Assembly: GCF_003387475.1 (NCBI RefSeq)
Contig: NZ_QUNO01000004.1
Coordinates: forward strand, 606,176-670,175
DNA: 64,000 bases
Source: Kutzneria buriramensis
Lineage (GTDB): Bacteria; Actinomycetota; Actinomycetes; Mycobacteriales; Pseudonocardiaceae
Direction of reading: 5' to 3'
Part shown: positions 18,320 through 28,658 of the stretch, one piece after another
Position numbering within the stretch: the stretch's first letter is position 1
How the letters are laid out: the number at the start of each line of letters is the position of its first letter
Position numbers and translations under genes: made by a program
Notes under the pieces: generated by a model
What the model was told of the DNA's origin: nothing
Seen by the model: the letters and a program-made list of their open reading frames with translations, nothing else
The model's database searches: none

Positions 18320-18706
18320 ATGGAAACCACCTGGGATCCGTACCTGGCCGCCTGCCCGTGCCGGGACGTGCTGGATCTCGTGGCCAACAAGTGGACCGCG
18401 CTGATGGTCGGCGTGCTGGCCCGGCGGCCGCACCGGTTCGGCGAGCTGCGCCGCGAGGTGGCCGGCATCACGCCCAAGGTGCTCACCCAGAACCTGCGCA
18501 GCCTGGAGCGCGACGGCCTGGTCAGCCGCAAGGTCTACCCGACCACGCCGCCGAGCGTGGAGTACGCGCTGACGCCGCTGGGCGAGAGCATCAGCGGCTA
18601 CCTGATCGCGCTGAACAACTGGACCGCCGCCAACTTCGACGACATCAAGCGCGCCCGCGCGGCGTACGACGCGGCCCAGGAGGCCGCGCCGCAGCCGGTG
18701 GGCTAG
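18320..18706 (+). CDS. HxlR-family transcriptional regulator
   Basis: The 128-residue winged-helix protein has the family signature CPCRDVLDLVANKWTALMVGVLA and HRFGELRREVAGITPKVLTQNLRSLERDGLVSRKVY. The two N-terminal cysteines (CPC) are typical of the thiol-sensing YodB/QorR group. It diverges from the quinone-reductase-like gene, which supports a quinone- or aldehyde-stress sensor role. Its TAG stop shares CTAG (18703-18706) with the convergent thiD. Confidence 0.92.
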   Translation: METTWDPYLAACPCRDVLDLVANKWTALMVGVLARRPHRFGELRREVAGITPKVLTQNLRSLERDGLVSRKVYPTTPPSVEYALTPLGESISGYLIALNNWTAANFDDIKRARAAYDAAQEAAPQPVG

Positions 18707-19533
18707 AAGCGGTCGTCCGACAGCCGCCAGAAGTTCGACACCGGGCCGACGCCGGCGCCGAGCGGATAGGCGTTCTGCACGGCCTTGGTGATGAACCGCT
18801 TGCCGAACTCCACCGCGGACGGCATGGTCGCGCCCTTGGCCAGCGCCGAGGTGATCGACGAGGCGAGGGTGTCGCCGCTGCCGTGTGTGTCCTTGACGTC
18901 GAAGCGCGGTCCGGGCAGCTCGATCACCGCGACGCCGTCGTAGAGGATGTCCACGCATTCCGGGTCGGACCGCAGGTGCCCGGCCTTGATCAGCACCCAT
19001 TGCGGCCCGAAGTCGAACATCGCCTTGGCCGCGTCCAGCATCATGTCCCGGCTCGTCACGTCGATGCCGGTGAGCAGCCGCACCTCGTCCAGGTTGGGCG
19101 TGACCAGAGAAGCTCTCGGAAACAGGCGATTCTTCAGGCCTGCCAACGCGTTGTCGTGCAGCAGCTGGTCGCCGTGCATGGACGCGGACACCGGGTCCAC
19201 CACGAACGGGATGGTGTGGTCCCGTCCGATGCCCACCTTGTCGCAGGTGTCGGCGATCGCGTCGATGATCGCCGCCGACGCCAGCATGCCGGTTTTCGCC
19301 GCCGTCACGCCGATGTCGGTCACCACCGCCTCGATCTGCGCGGCCACCACCTCGGGCGGGATCTCGTGGAAACCCGAGACCCCGACCGAGTTCTGCACGG
19401 TGACGGCGGTGACCGCGGTGGTGGCGTGCACGCCGCAGGCGAAGAACGTCCGGCAGTCCGCGTGCACGCCCGCTCCACCGCCGGAATCCGTGCCGGCGAT
19501 GGTCAAAGCCCTTGGGGGAGTGGAATTGCTCAT
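18703..19533 (-). CDS. thiD: Hydroxymethylpyrimidine/phosphomethylpyrimidine kinase
   Basis: The 276-residue ribokinase-fold enzyme phosphorylates HMP-P to HMP-PP for thiamine synthesis. It shows IAGTDSGGGAGVHAD at the N-terminus, VVDPVSASMHGDQLL, VTPNLDE and the anion-hole motif KDTHGSGDTLASSITSAL. In the last motif the usual G-T-G-C is G-S-G-D, a known variant that keeps the glycine loop. It follows thiC on the same strand, separated by a folded 142-nt spacer. It corresponds to Rv0422c by position. Confidence 0.93.
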   Translation of the reverse strand: MSNSTPPRALTIAGTDSGGGAGVHADCRTFFACGVHATTAVTAVTVQNSVGVSGFHEIPPEVVAAQIEAVVTDIGVTAAKTGMLASAAIIDAIADTCDKVGIGRDHTIPFVVDPVSASMHGDQLLHDNALAGLKNRLFPRASLVTPNLDEVRLLTGIDVTSRDMMLDAAKAMFDFGPQWVLIKAGHLRSDPECVDILYDGVAVIELPGPRFDVKDTHGSGDTLASSITSALAKGATMPSAVEFGKRFITKAVQNAYPLGAGVGPVSNFWRLSDDRF

Positions 19534-19543
19534 GATGTTCTCC

Positions 19544-19670
19544 GCGAGTTCGCGCCGGTCTCTGGAGCCGCGGCCGGGGAAAATCGCGTCTTTTCAGCGA
19601 TTTTTCCCGGCAAGGCGAAGAGACCGGTCACGAGCGAACTCGCCCCGCGCGGCACGCGCGGCATGGGCAC
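19544..19670 (-). repeat. Three-level nested hairpin between thiC and thiD, with GC-rich tail
   Basis: Arms nest as GCGAGTTCGC/GCGAACTCGC (19544-19553, 19634-19643), CCGGTCTCT/AGAGACCGG (19555-19563, 19619-19627) and CCGGGGAAAATCGC with GCGATTTTTCCCGG (19574-19587, 19597-19610, one mismatch). A tail CCCCGCGCGGCACGCGCGGC follows at 19644-19663. Almost the same tail occurs at 46150-46169. In the thiC-thiD transcript it could attenuate thiD or stabilise thiC mRNA. Confidence 0.75.
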
Positions 19671-19675
19671 TGTGC

Positions 19676-21436
<1,761 letters not shown>

Positions 21437-21506
21437 TGTGTTCAGTTGTCGGGTCCCGAGGCTAGCGAGTGCGGGCGGTTCCTGCCAGCCTCGCTTCGCG
21501 TACCTT

Positions 21507-22145
21507 GTGCCGGTGGCAGACGATCAACCGTTTCCACCCGGCGCCCGGCGGGCCGTGCGGCCGACGGCGGTCATCGACTGCCCGGCCTGCGGCGAGCTGG
21601 CCGGGCGTGGCTACCCGACGTGCCTGGTGTGCGCGGAGCTGGTCGACCAGTTCTGGACGCTGGACTGGCGGCCGCTGGTGGAGGCGGCCGGCCTGCCCGA
21701 GCAGGAGCTGGCCGAGCTGGTGCTGCAGGAGGACGTCGGCAAGCTGCCGTGGACCTGCACCGACATGGCGATGACGGTGCTGCGCTGCACGGCCTGCGGC
21801 GCGGAGCTGGGCACCGGCGACCTGCCGTGCCTGCGCTGCCGGGTCGCCGACGAGCAGCGCTGGGCGTGGGACCACATCGGCTACCCGACCCGGATGACCG
21901 GCAACGAGCACGCCATGCGGGTGGCTCGGATGGTGCTGCGCGCCCCGCACCGGCAGCGGGAGACGATCGTCGAGGGCTGGCGGCTGACCCTGCCGTTCCT
22001 GCTGCTCGGCGAGCTGCCGACCAACTCGCAGGCGCAGCGGATCCGCGCCCACGTGCTGGCCGAGCGCTACGACGAGCTGGCCGCCTGCCGCTCGCTGTAC
22101 GAGCTGGCGGCCCTGCCCAGCGTCCCCTGGCGCAAAGAAGGTTGA
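21507..22145 (+). CDS. Double zinc-ribbon protein of unknown function
   Basis: The product of about 212 residues has two CxxC...CxxC sets: CPAC/CLVC near residues 20-38 and CTAC/CLRC near 88-108. Between them is an acidic helical region (EQELAELVLQEDVGKLPW), and after them a helical domain with ERY and YELAALPSVPW. I recognise no named family. GTG 21507 and 21513 are both possible; neither has a clear Shine-Dalgarno, so the mRNA may be leaderless. It diverges from the thiC riboswitch. Zinc-stabilised adaptor or nucleic-acid binding is possible but not shown. Confidence 0.7.
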   Translation: MPVADDQPFPPGARRAVRPTAVIDCPACGELAGRGYPTCLVCAELVDQFWTLDWRPLVEAAGLPEQELAELVLQEDVGKLPWTCTDMAMTVLRCTACGAELGTGDLPCLRCRVADEQRWAWDHIGYPTRMTGNEHAMRVARMVLRAPHRQRETIVEGWRLTLPFLLLGELPTNSQAQRIRAHVLAERYDELAACRSLYELAALPSVPWRKEG

Positions 22146-22229
22146 CTGTGCCCATGCCGCGCGTCCCGCGTGGGGCGAATCCGCAGATGACTTGACCTGG
22201 AGTGCGCTCCAGCCTGTTGGATCGGCTCC

Positions 22230-23156
22230 ATGGTGAGTCTGGGTATTGGGACGTGGGCGATGGGCGGTCCGTTCTGGGCCGGCACGCAGGCGGTGGGGTG
22301 GGGACCGACGGACGACGCCGAGTCGGAACGGGCGCTGCGCCGGGCGCTGGAGCTGGGCGCGACCCTGTTCGACACCGCCGACGTGTACGGCACCGGCCAC
22401 GCCGAGGAGCTGCTCGGGCGGGTCTTCGCCGGCCGCAGGGACGAGATCCGCATCGCGACGAAGTGGGGCAACGTCTTCGACCCCGCCGAGCGTCAGATCG
22501 TCGGACACGATGGCAGCGTGCCGTTCATGCGGCGGGCGCTGGAGGGGTCGCTGCGCAGGCTGGGCACCGACTACGTCGACATCTACCAGCTGCACCGCGG
22601 CGACCTGCCGCTGGACCAGGCGGCGGAGCTGCGCGAGGCGTGCGAGGAGCTGGTCGCGGAGGGCAAGATCCGGGCGTACGGCTGGAGCACCGACGACCCG
22701 GAGCGGGCGGCGGCGTTCGGCTCGTACGTGCAGGCGGAGATGAACGTCCTGCACGATCGGCCGGACATGTATCCCGTGCTGGAGGCCAGGGATCTGACGA
22801 TGCTGTGCCGCGGTCCGCTGGCGATGGGCCTGCTGACCGGCCGCGACTGGGCGACGGCGGTGCTGCCCGACGACGACGTGCGCAACAAGGTGCCGGAGTG
22901 GATGCAGTTCTTCAAGGACGGCAAGCCGACGCCGGAGTTCGCCAAGCGGGTGGAGGCGGTTCGCGAGGTGCTGACTTCGCGGGGCCGCACCCTCTCGCAG
23001 GGCGCGCTGGCGTGGATCTGGGCGCGGTGCGACCGCGCGGTGCCGATTCCCGGCTGCCGCACGGTCGCCCAGGTCGAGGAGAACGTCGGCGCGCTGGAGT
23101 TCGGGGCGCTGACACCGAGTGAGCTGGCCGAGGTGCAGGGCCTGCTAGCGGCCTAG
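22230..23156 (+). CDS. Aldo/keto reductase family protein
   Basis: The 308-residue TIM-barrel oxidoreductase carries the AKR tetrad: Asp and Tyr in FDTADVYG, Lys in IATKWGN and His in YVDIYQLH. The NADPH-phosphate region is VPIPGCRTVAQVEEN. It resembles the YajO/YghZ-like general AKRs that act on aldehydes or sugar ketones. The last 12 bp overlap the convergent glycosyltransferase gene. No pathway context is visible. Confidence 0.9.
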   Translation: MVSLGIGTWAMGGPFWAGTQAVGWGPTDDAESERALRRALELGATLFDTADVYGTGHAEELLGRVFAGRRDEIRIATKWGNVFDPAERQIVGHDGSVPFMRRALEGSLRRLGTDYVDIYQLHRGDLPLDQAAELREACEELVAEGKIRAYGWSTDDPERAAAFGSYVQAEMNVLHDRPDMYPVLEARDLTMLCRGPLAMGLLTGRDWATAVLPDDDVRNKVPEWMQFFKDGKPTPEFAKRVEAVREVLTSRGRTLSQGALAWIWARCDRAVPIPGCRTVAQVEENVGALEFGALTPSELAEVQGLLAA

Positions 23157-24047
23157 GTAACCCGCCACGACGTCGGCGATGCTGCCGAGTGCGTCCAGCC
23201 GGGCGTACTCGGCGGCCAGCCGCTCGGCGTTGCCCCGATAGGTCGGATCGGTCGACACGATCCGGATGGCCTCGTCGATGTCGTCCTCGGACGGCTTGTC
23301 CGTGGCCAGGTACAGCGCGGCCCCGGTGGCGGCGGCCCGCGTGTTGCCTTCGAGCTGCTGCGCCGAGCGCCCGGTCAGCACCAGCGGCTTCGCGTGCCGC
23401 AACGCGTTCTGCACGGTGTCGAAGCTGCCGTCGCTGACGACGACCTCGTCCGCGCAGCCGGCCGACGGCAGCGCGCCGACGAACCGCACGTGCGAGGGGG
23501 TGTCGCTGCGCCGGTAGCTCAGCTCCTCGACGGACAGCTGGAGGAACCGGTCCGCGGCCAGGATCGGGGCGTCCATCACGAACGGCAGCGGATCGCGGGT
23601 GACGCCGACAGACCTCATGGCGTCGACGAACTCCTCCTGCACGCAGCCGAGGGCGTCCCGGACGTACTCATACGCGCGGCGGTTGCGCTCGCGGCCCGCG
23701 GCCGTGCGGTCCGGCGGCAGGCCGAAACCCGCGGGGGCGGTGTCGATGCTGCTCAGCGAGTACGGCTCCGTGCCGACCAGGATCAGCGCCGCCGGCCGGG
23801 GGCCGGGGGCGCCGTAGCTGAGCGGCAGCGTGCCGTGGAACACGACGTCGCCGACCACGACCGTCGGCTGGTCGGACTCGGCCAGCAGCCGGCACAGGCG
23901 GCGGTGCTGGTCGACCAGCGACCGTCCGGTCGGCGGCTCCAGGCCGGTGATCAGCTCGATGTCGTGCCCGCGGTTGGCGATCGTCGCGGCGATCGTCCGC
24001 ATCGGGCCGAGGTGCGAGGTGGTGGCCGTGATGACGACCCTGCCCAT
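23145..24047 (-). CDS. GT1-family glycosyltransferase, internally shortened
   Basis: The 300-residue protein has both ends of a UGT/MGT-like GT1 enzyme. The N-terminal part is VVITATTSHLGPMRTIAATIANRGHDIELITG; the C-terminal sugar-nucleotide-binding end is DGSFDTVQNALRHAKPLVLTGRSAQQLEGNTRAAATGAALYL followed by DPTYRGNAERLAAEYARLDA. Family members are about 400 residues. The middle part that normally holds the second Rossmann start (VxxGT/S strand) and precedes the HGG/NGG loop seems missing: FVGALPSAGCADEVVVSDGSFDTVQ joins directly. The loop reads SDGS in place of the usual HGG. No frameshift is seen, so it is either a decayed enzyme or a repurposed one. Confidence 0.75.
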   Translation of the reverse strand: MGRVVITATTSHLGPMRTIAATIANRGHDIELITGLEPPTGRSLVDQHRRLCRLLAESDQPTVVVGDVVFHGTLPLSYGAPGPRPAALILVGTEPYSLSSIDTAPAGFGLPPDRTAAGRERNRRAYEYVRDALGCVQEEFVDAMRSVGVTRDPLPFVMDAPILAADRFLQLSVEELSYRRSDTPSHVRFVGALPSAGCADEVVVSDGSFDTVQNALRHAKPLVLTGRSAQQLEGNTRAAATGAALYLATDKPSEDDIDEAIRIVSTDPTYRGNAERLAAEYARLDALGSIADVVAGYLGR

Positions 24048-24196
24048 GGCTAGTTCCTCCCCAGGATTGCGCCCACGGAGGAGAGACGTGTGATCACCCT
24101 GGGTGGATCAACGGCCGGACGAACGGGCACCGGGAACGACCCGGCCGCCCGCGACCGCTCCGCCGCTCGGTGCAACGGAGGCGTCCGACCGGCCGC

Positions 24197-24784
24197 TCAG
24201 TCCTCCTCGTCCTCGTCCGCGAACGGGTCCGGCTCCACCGCCGGGTCCCAGGACAGGCCGGGCACACCCCAGCCGTTGCGCTTGAGCATCTTCTTCGCGG
24301 CGCGCGCGTTGCGGCCCACCAGCCGGTCCAGGTAGAGCAGGCCGTCCAGGTGGTCGGTCTCGTGCTGGAGGCAGCGCGCGAAGAAGCCGGCGCCCTCGAC
24401 CTCGACCGGCTCGCCGTGCTCGTCGAAGCCGGTGACCTTCGCGGACTTCGCCCGCCCGGTCGGGTAGGTCTCGCCCGGCACCGAGAGGCAGCCCTCGAAG
24501 TCGTCGTCCGGATCGGGCATGCCCTCCGGCCGTTCGGACGTGGTCAGAGTCGGGTTGACCACCACACCCTTGAACCGATTGCCCTCGTCGTCCGGGCAGT
24601 CGTAGACGAAAACCCGCAGGTCGACACCGATCTGGTTGGCGGCGAGGCCGACGCCGTTGGCCGCCGCCATCGTCTCGTACATGTCCGCGACCAGCGTGCG
24701 CAGCTCGTCGTCGAAGTCCGTGACCGGGCGGGTCGGCGTGCTCAGCACCGGGTCGCCCACCACGCGGATCGGGTGAATCGCCAT
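24197..24784 (-). CDS. def: Peptide deformylase
   Basis: The 195-residue metalloenzyme removes the formyl group from nascent proteins. All three motifs are present: [18 protein letters not shown] (Cys metal ligand) and QHETDHLDG (HExxH). The last 25 residues are strongly acidic (ADEDEED end), as in mycobacterial Def. Position before the DUF3263 gene matches Rv0429c-Rv0430. Confidence 0.96.
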   Translation of the reverse strand: MAIHPIRVVGDPVLSTPTRPVTDFDDELRTLVADMYETMAAANGVGLAANQIGVDLRVFVYDCPDDEGNRFKGVVVNPTLTTSERPEGMPDPDDDFEGCLSVPGETYPTGRAKSAKVTGFDEHGEPVEVEGAGFFARCLQHETDHLDGLLYLDRLVGRNARAAKKMLKRNGWGVPGLSWDPAVEPDPFADEDEED

Positions 24785-24884
24785 GCGCCGACCCTAGGGG
24801 CCGGTTCGCCATGATCACTGTCAGGGGTGGCCGGTAGGGTCACCCGATCGGGACGCGCCGGGGTCGGGCACGGCTCGTAGCAAG

Positions 24885-24926
24885 ATCACGTGATTGAATG
24901 GGTCCCGGAATCACACGCGTGTGATT
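24885..24926. promoter_or_regulatory. Paired palindromes in the def / DUF3263 divergent region
   Basis: ATCACGTGAT (24885-24894) and the perfect 18-bp AATCACACGCGTGTGATT (24909-24926) share ATCAC...GTGAT ends and lie 45-86 bp before the DUF3263 start. They look like operators for a homodimer that controls the DUF3263-LytR_C pair. The regulator is unknown. Confidence 0.55.
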
Positions 24927-24970
24927 TCTGCGACCGCAGGGATCCGCGACCGTGAGGGGCGAGGAGCCAG

Positions 24971-25267
24971 ATGGACGCCGCAAAGGCCATCACGCAGGTG
25001 GCGGAGCCTGCCGACGGCCTGACCGGCCGCGAGCACGCCATCCTGGCGTTCGAGCGGCAGTGGTGGAAGTACGCCGGGGCCAAGGAGCAGGCCATCCGGG
25101 AGCTCTTCGACATGTCCTCGACCCGCTACTACCAGGTGCTCAACGGTCTGATCGAGAAGCAGGAAGCGATGGCGGCCGATCCGATGCTGATCAAGCGGCT
25201 GCGCCGGCTGCGCGCCGGCCGGCAGCGCGCCCGCGCCGCGCGCAGGCTGGGGTTCGAGCCGCGATGA
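24971..25267 (+). CDS. DUF3263 family protein
   Basis: The 98-residue basic protein fits the actinobacterial DUF3263 family, with LTGREHAILAFERQWWKYAGAKEQAIRELFDMSSTRYYQVLNGLID-like wording and a Lys/Arg-rich C-terminus (about residues 74-98). The helical centre followed by TRYYQVLN suggests a small helix-turn-helix DNA-binding protein. Its stop overlaps the next start as ATGA (25264-25267). Position equals Rv0430. Function is not established. Confidence 0.9.
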   Translation: MDAAKAITQVAEPADGLTGREHAILAFERQWWKYAGAKEQAIRELFDMSSTRYYQVLNGLIEKQEAMAADPMLIKRLRRLRAGRQRARAARRLGFEPR

Positions 25268-25866
25268 CCGCGCCGGAACCCACCGGCGGCCCGGCCCGGC
25301 CGGCCCGCATCGCCGGCATCGTGCTGCTCGTCGTCGCCGCCATCGCCCTCGTGATGGGCGTCGTCAGCCTGCTGCCGCTCGGCGGCGGGGGCAGCGAGGC
25401 CGGCGGCTCCACGAACAACTCGACGCCGGCCGGCACCTCCTCGTCCACCCCCGCCAAGACCACCACGACGTCCAAGGCCGCGCCGACGACCACCACGACG
25501 GCCAAGCCGCCGGCCACGACCACCACCAACGGCCAGCCGACGCAGCAGCCGCCGCCCGCGAACCCGGCCCAGACGGCACAGCTGCGCGTCTACAACAACG
25601 GCACCATCAAGGGCATGGCCCAGCAGGCGGCCAACGACTTCACCACCGCCGGCTGGCATGTGACCACCGTCAGCAACTACTCGCAGGGCATCATCGCGAC
25701 CAGCACGGTGTACTTCCGGCCCGGCACCGACGAGGAAGCCGCCGCCAACGCGCTGGGCCAGCAGTTCCACCTCCGGGTCATGCCGAGGTTCGACGGCATC
25801 CAGACCGCCGACCCCGGCGTCATCGTGATCATCACCGATGACTACAGCCCGCCCCGCAAGGGCTAG
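25264..25866 (+). CDS. LytR C-terminal-domain membrane protein (VirR-like)
   Basis: The 200-residue protein has one transmembrane helix (IAGIVLLVVAAIALVMGVVSLL, about residues 15-36), a Thr/Pro-rich linker to residue about 100, and an extracellular LytR_C domain (LRVYNNGTIKGMAQQAANDFTTAGWHV...STVYFRPGTDEEAA). This domain arrangement and its place after DUF3263 match Rv0431, known as VirR in M. tuberculosis, which influences cell-wall properties and vesicle release. Its stop shares CTAG (25863-25866) with the convergent gene. The role here is inferred. Confidence 0.88.
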   Translation: MTAPEPTGGPARPARIAGIVLLVVAAIALVMGVVSLLPLGGGGSEAGGSTNNSTPAGTSSSTPAKTTTTSKAAPTTTTTAKPPATTTTNGQPTQQPPPANPAQTAQLRVYNNGTIKGMAQQAANDFTTAGWHVTTVSNYSQGIIATSTVYFRPGTDEEAAANALGQQFHLRVMPRFDGIQTADPGVIVIITDDYSPPRKG

Positions 25867-26381
25867 CGAACGACCTTCTTCGCGGTGAAGTACTGGTTCG
25901 ACTCCGGCAGGAACAGCAGCACGGTGGCGACGATCGCGCCCACCACGGTGATGACGCCGAACAGCGTCACGCCGGCGGCCAGCGCCAGCAGCCGCAGCAC
26001 GGTGAGCACCGTCAGCGTGATGCGGGCCCAGTTACGGCCGGCCCGCGCCTTGAACGCGAACAGCAGGTAGAGACCGGCGAAGACGATCGCGATGACGGCC
26101 GCGAAGATCAGGGCGCCGGTGACGATGGCCTGCAGCTGGGCGTCGGTCAGCCCGCTGTTGGCGGACCGGGCCGCGGCGAGGGCGTCGCCGCTGCCGGCGA
26201 AGCCGACGACCGCGCCGATGAGGCTGAGCACGACGGTCGCCACCCACACCCAGAACGAGGCCTGGACGGTGGTGGGCACCGGGATGTTCTGCGTCGCCGG
26301 CTCGGTGAACTGCGGGGCGGCGGGCGGCATGCCGTAGGGCTGAGGCTGGCCGTACTGGTTCGGATCCTGAGGGTTGGTCAT
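25863..26381 (-). CDS. Small multi-pass membrane protein with Pro/Gln-rich N-terminus
   Basis: The 172-residue protein begins with about 40 Asn/Gln/Pro/Tyr-rich residues, then has about three to four hydrophobic helices (FWVWVATVVLSLIGAVVGFAG, VTGALIFAAVIAIVFAGLYLLFAFKA, ITLTVLTVLRLLALAAGVTLFG and a terminal segment). Such DUF4064-like proteins are common in actinobacteria and have no known function. It is the last gene of the psd-pssA-AAA series and shares a CTAG stop overlap with the VirR-like gene. Confidence 0.8.
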   Translation of the reverse strand: MTNPQDPNQYGQPQPYGMPPAAPQFTEPATQNIPVPTTVQASFWVWVATVVLSLIGAVVGFAGSGDALAAARSANSGLTDAQLQAIVTGALIFAAVIAIVFAGLYLLFAFKARAGRNWARITLTVLTVLRLLALAAGVTLFGVITVVGAIVATVLLFLPESNQYFTAKKVVR

Positions 26382-26457
26382 GGAGCGGACGGTACGACTA
26401 ACCGGGCACTTTCGCGGCCTTTCGCCCGCGCCGTTGCCGATCCGACATCCAGGGCTT

Positions 26458-28638
26458 TCAGAGCTTGCGCGACTCGGCGTAAGCCGCCAGCTCCGCCAGC
26501 TGTACCGGGTCGAGTGACGGCCGTACGGCGGTGCGCGCCTTGGCCAGGTGGGCCGCGGTGACCTCGGCCGCGGACAGCGACTCGCGCATCGCGGTCAGCG
26601 CCGCCTCCCGGACCAGGCCGGCGCAGTCGGCGGCGGAGTAGCCGTCCAGCTCCGCGGCCAGCGCGGGCAGGTCCACGTCGGGGCCGAGCGGCATGTTGCG
26701 GGAGGCCGACCGCAGGATCTCGGCCCGGGCGTCGGCGTCCGGCGGCGGCACGTAGATCACCCGCTCCAGCCGGCCCGGCCGCAGCAGCGCCGGGTCCAGC
26801 AGCTCGGGCCGGTTGGTCGCGCCGACCACGATCACGTCCCGCAGCGGCTCCACGCCGTCCAGTTCGGTCAGCAGCGCCGCCACCACGCGGTCGGCCACGC
26901 CCGAGTCGGAGGACTGGCCCCGGCGCGCCGCGAGCGCGTCGACCTCGTCCAGGAACACCAGGGTCGGCGCGGCCTCGGCGGCCCGGCGGAACAACTCCCG
27001 CACCGCCCGCTCGGACTCGCCGACGAACTTGTCCATCAGCTCCGCGCCCTTGACCGACAGCACGTTCAGCCGCCCGCTGCCGGCCAGGGCCCGCACCAGG
27101 AACGTCTTGCCGCAGCCGGGTGGACCGTACATCAGCACCCCGCGCGGCGGCTCGACTCCCAGCCGGGCAAAGGAATCCGGGTACTGCAACGGCCACAGCA
27201 CGGCCTCGGTGAGCGCCTGCTTGACCTCGCTCATGTCGCCGACGTCGTCCAGCGTGAGGCCGCCGGTCCGCAAAGTGTCCGAAGTGGACATCGAGATCGG
27301 ACGGACGGTCTCCAGCGCGCCGAGCAGATCCTGCTGGCTGACCTTGAGCACGCCCCCGGCGTGGCGCATGGCCGCCCGCAGCGCGGCCTCCCGGCGCAAC
27401 GCGGCCAGGTCGGCGGCGACGAAACCCGGTGTGCGGTCGGCAATCGCGCCGAGGTCCACATCGGACTCCACCGGGACCTCGCGCAGCAGCACCCGCAGCA
27501 GGTCGACGCGCACCTTGCCGTCGGGCAGCGGCAGCGACAGCGCCCGGTCCACCAGTTCCGGCGCGCGCAGCCGCGGATCGATCGCCTCCGGGTGCGCGCT
27601 CGTCACGACCACGGCCAGGCCCTCGGTGCGGACGGCCGAGCGCAGGATGTCCAACACGATCGTCGCCACCGGCGGGGGCGTCGCGGCCGGCAGCAGCGCA
27701 TCGATGTCGCCGATCAACAGCACGGACGGCTTGGTGGCGTTCGCGATCGCCGCCGAGACCTGTTTGGCGGCGGCATTCGCCTCCAGCGCGGCGATGCTCG
27801 GCGCGGACAGCTCGATCACCGAAGCGCCGACGCCGGCGGCGACCGACCGCACGAGCGTCGCCTTGCCCACGCCCTCCGGACCGCTGACCAGCACGCCCAG
27901 CTGCGCGGACGCGCCGAGCTGGGCCAGCAGCTCCGGCTGGTGGATGGTCAGGTTCAGCCACTCCGTGAGCAGCTGGGCGGAGTCCTGGTGCCCGACCAGG
28001 TCGGCGACCGGCACCGGCGCGGCCGCCGGCGCCTCCACAGGCACCACCACCGGCTCGGCCTCGGGCTCCGGCTCGGTCACAACCTCGGTGCCACGCCAGG
28101 TCAGCACGCTGCTCGGGCCGACGGTCACCGGCCCGACCGGCTGCGTCGCCGTCACGGTGATCAGCTCGTTCGTCCACGTCGTGCCGATGGCCAGCGAGAG
28201 CTGCCGGCGGGCCTGCGAGACGTCCGAACCGGGCGGCGGGGCCAGGTCCTGGGGGAGCAGTGACACCGCGTCGCCGGTGGTCAGCACCTTGCCGGTCAGC
28301 GCCAGCCGCAGGGTGTCCGGGTGCACCGACGCCGACGCGAGCCGGGAGCCGGACACCACGATCGACCGCGCCGCCGACACCTCCACCGGCGCCACCACGA
28401 TCTCCGAGCCCTCGACGATGCCGAGGTTGGACAGCGTCACGTCGTCCACGTAGACGATGCCGTGCGGGCTCTCGCCGTCGTGTGCGGCGGCGAGAGCGGC
28501 GCTGACGCGGGAGCCGGTGAGCTTGACCGCGTCCCACGGGCGCAGGCCCAGCGCGTCCAGCACCTCGGGGTGCAGGCGGACGACACCGCGCCTGGTGTCC
28601 AACGCGGACGGGGACAGGCGGGCGGTCAGCGAGATCAC
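26458..28638 (-). CDS. CDC48-like tandem AAA+ ATPase with degenerate first ATPase domain
   Basis: The 726-residue protein has an N-terminal double-psi/CDC48-N-like substrate domain (about 1-90), a Pro/Glu-rich linker (about 187-210) and two AAA+ domains. D1 has a Walker A-like GPEGVGKAT (253-261), but Walker B reads LLIGDIDAL, lacking the normal Asp-Glu pair. D2 is intact: GPPGCGKT (505-512), VFLDEVDAL, GATNRPELLDPALLRPGRLER. It is likely a hexameric unfoldase driven by D2. It matches Rv0435c, being next to pssA and psd (20 bp after pssA). GTG start at 28638. Confidence 0.92.
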   Translation of the reverse strand: MISLTARLSPSALDTRRGVVRLHPEVLDALGLRPWDAVKLTGSRVSAALAAAHDGESPHGIVYVDDVTLSNLGIVEGSEIVVAPVEVSAARSIVVSGSRLASASVHPDTLRLALTGKVLTTGDAVSLLPQDLAPPPGSDVSQARRQLSLAIGTTWTNELITVTATQPVGPVTVGPSSVLTWRGTEVVTEPEPEAEPVVVPVEAPAAAPVPVADLVGHQDSAQLLTEWLNLTIHQPELLAQLGASAQLGVLVSGPEGVGKATLVRSVAAGVGASVIELSAPSIAALEANAAAKQVSAAIANATKPSVLLIGDIDALLPAATPPPVATIVLDILRSAVRTEGLAVVVTSAHPEAIDPRLRAPELVDRALSLPLPDGKVRVDLLRVLLREVPVESDVDLGAIADRTPGFVAADLAALRREAALRAAMRHAGGVLKVSQQDLLGALETVRPISMSTSDTLRTGGLTLDDVGDMSEVKQALTEAVLWPLQYPDSFARLGVEPPRGVLMYGPPGCGKTFLVRALAGSGRLNVLSVKGAELMDKFVGESERAVRELFRRAAEAAPTLVFLDEVDALAARRGQSSDSGVADRVVAALLTELDGVEPLRDVIVVGATNRPELLDPALLRPGRLERVIYVPPPDADARAEILRSASRNMPLGPDVDLPALAAELDGYSAADCAGLVREAALTAMRESLSAAEVTAAHLAKARTAVRPSLDPVQLAELAAYAESRKL

Positions 28639-28658
28639 GCCGCCAGCTTATCCGTGAC

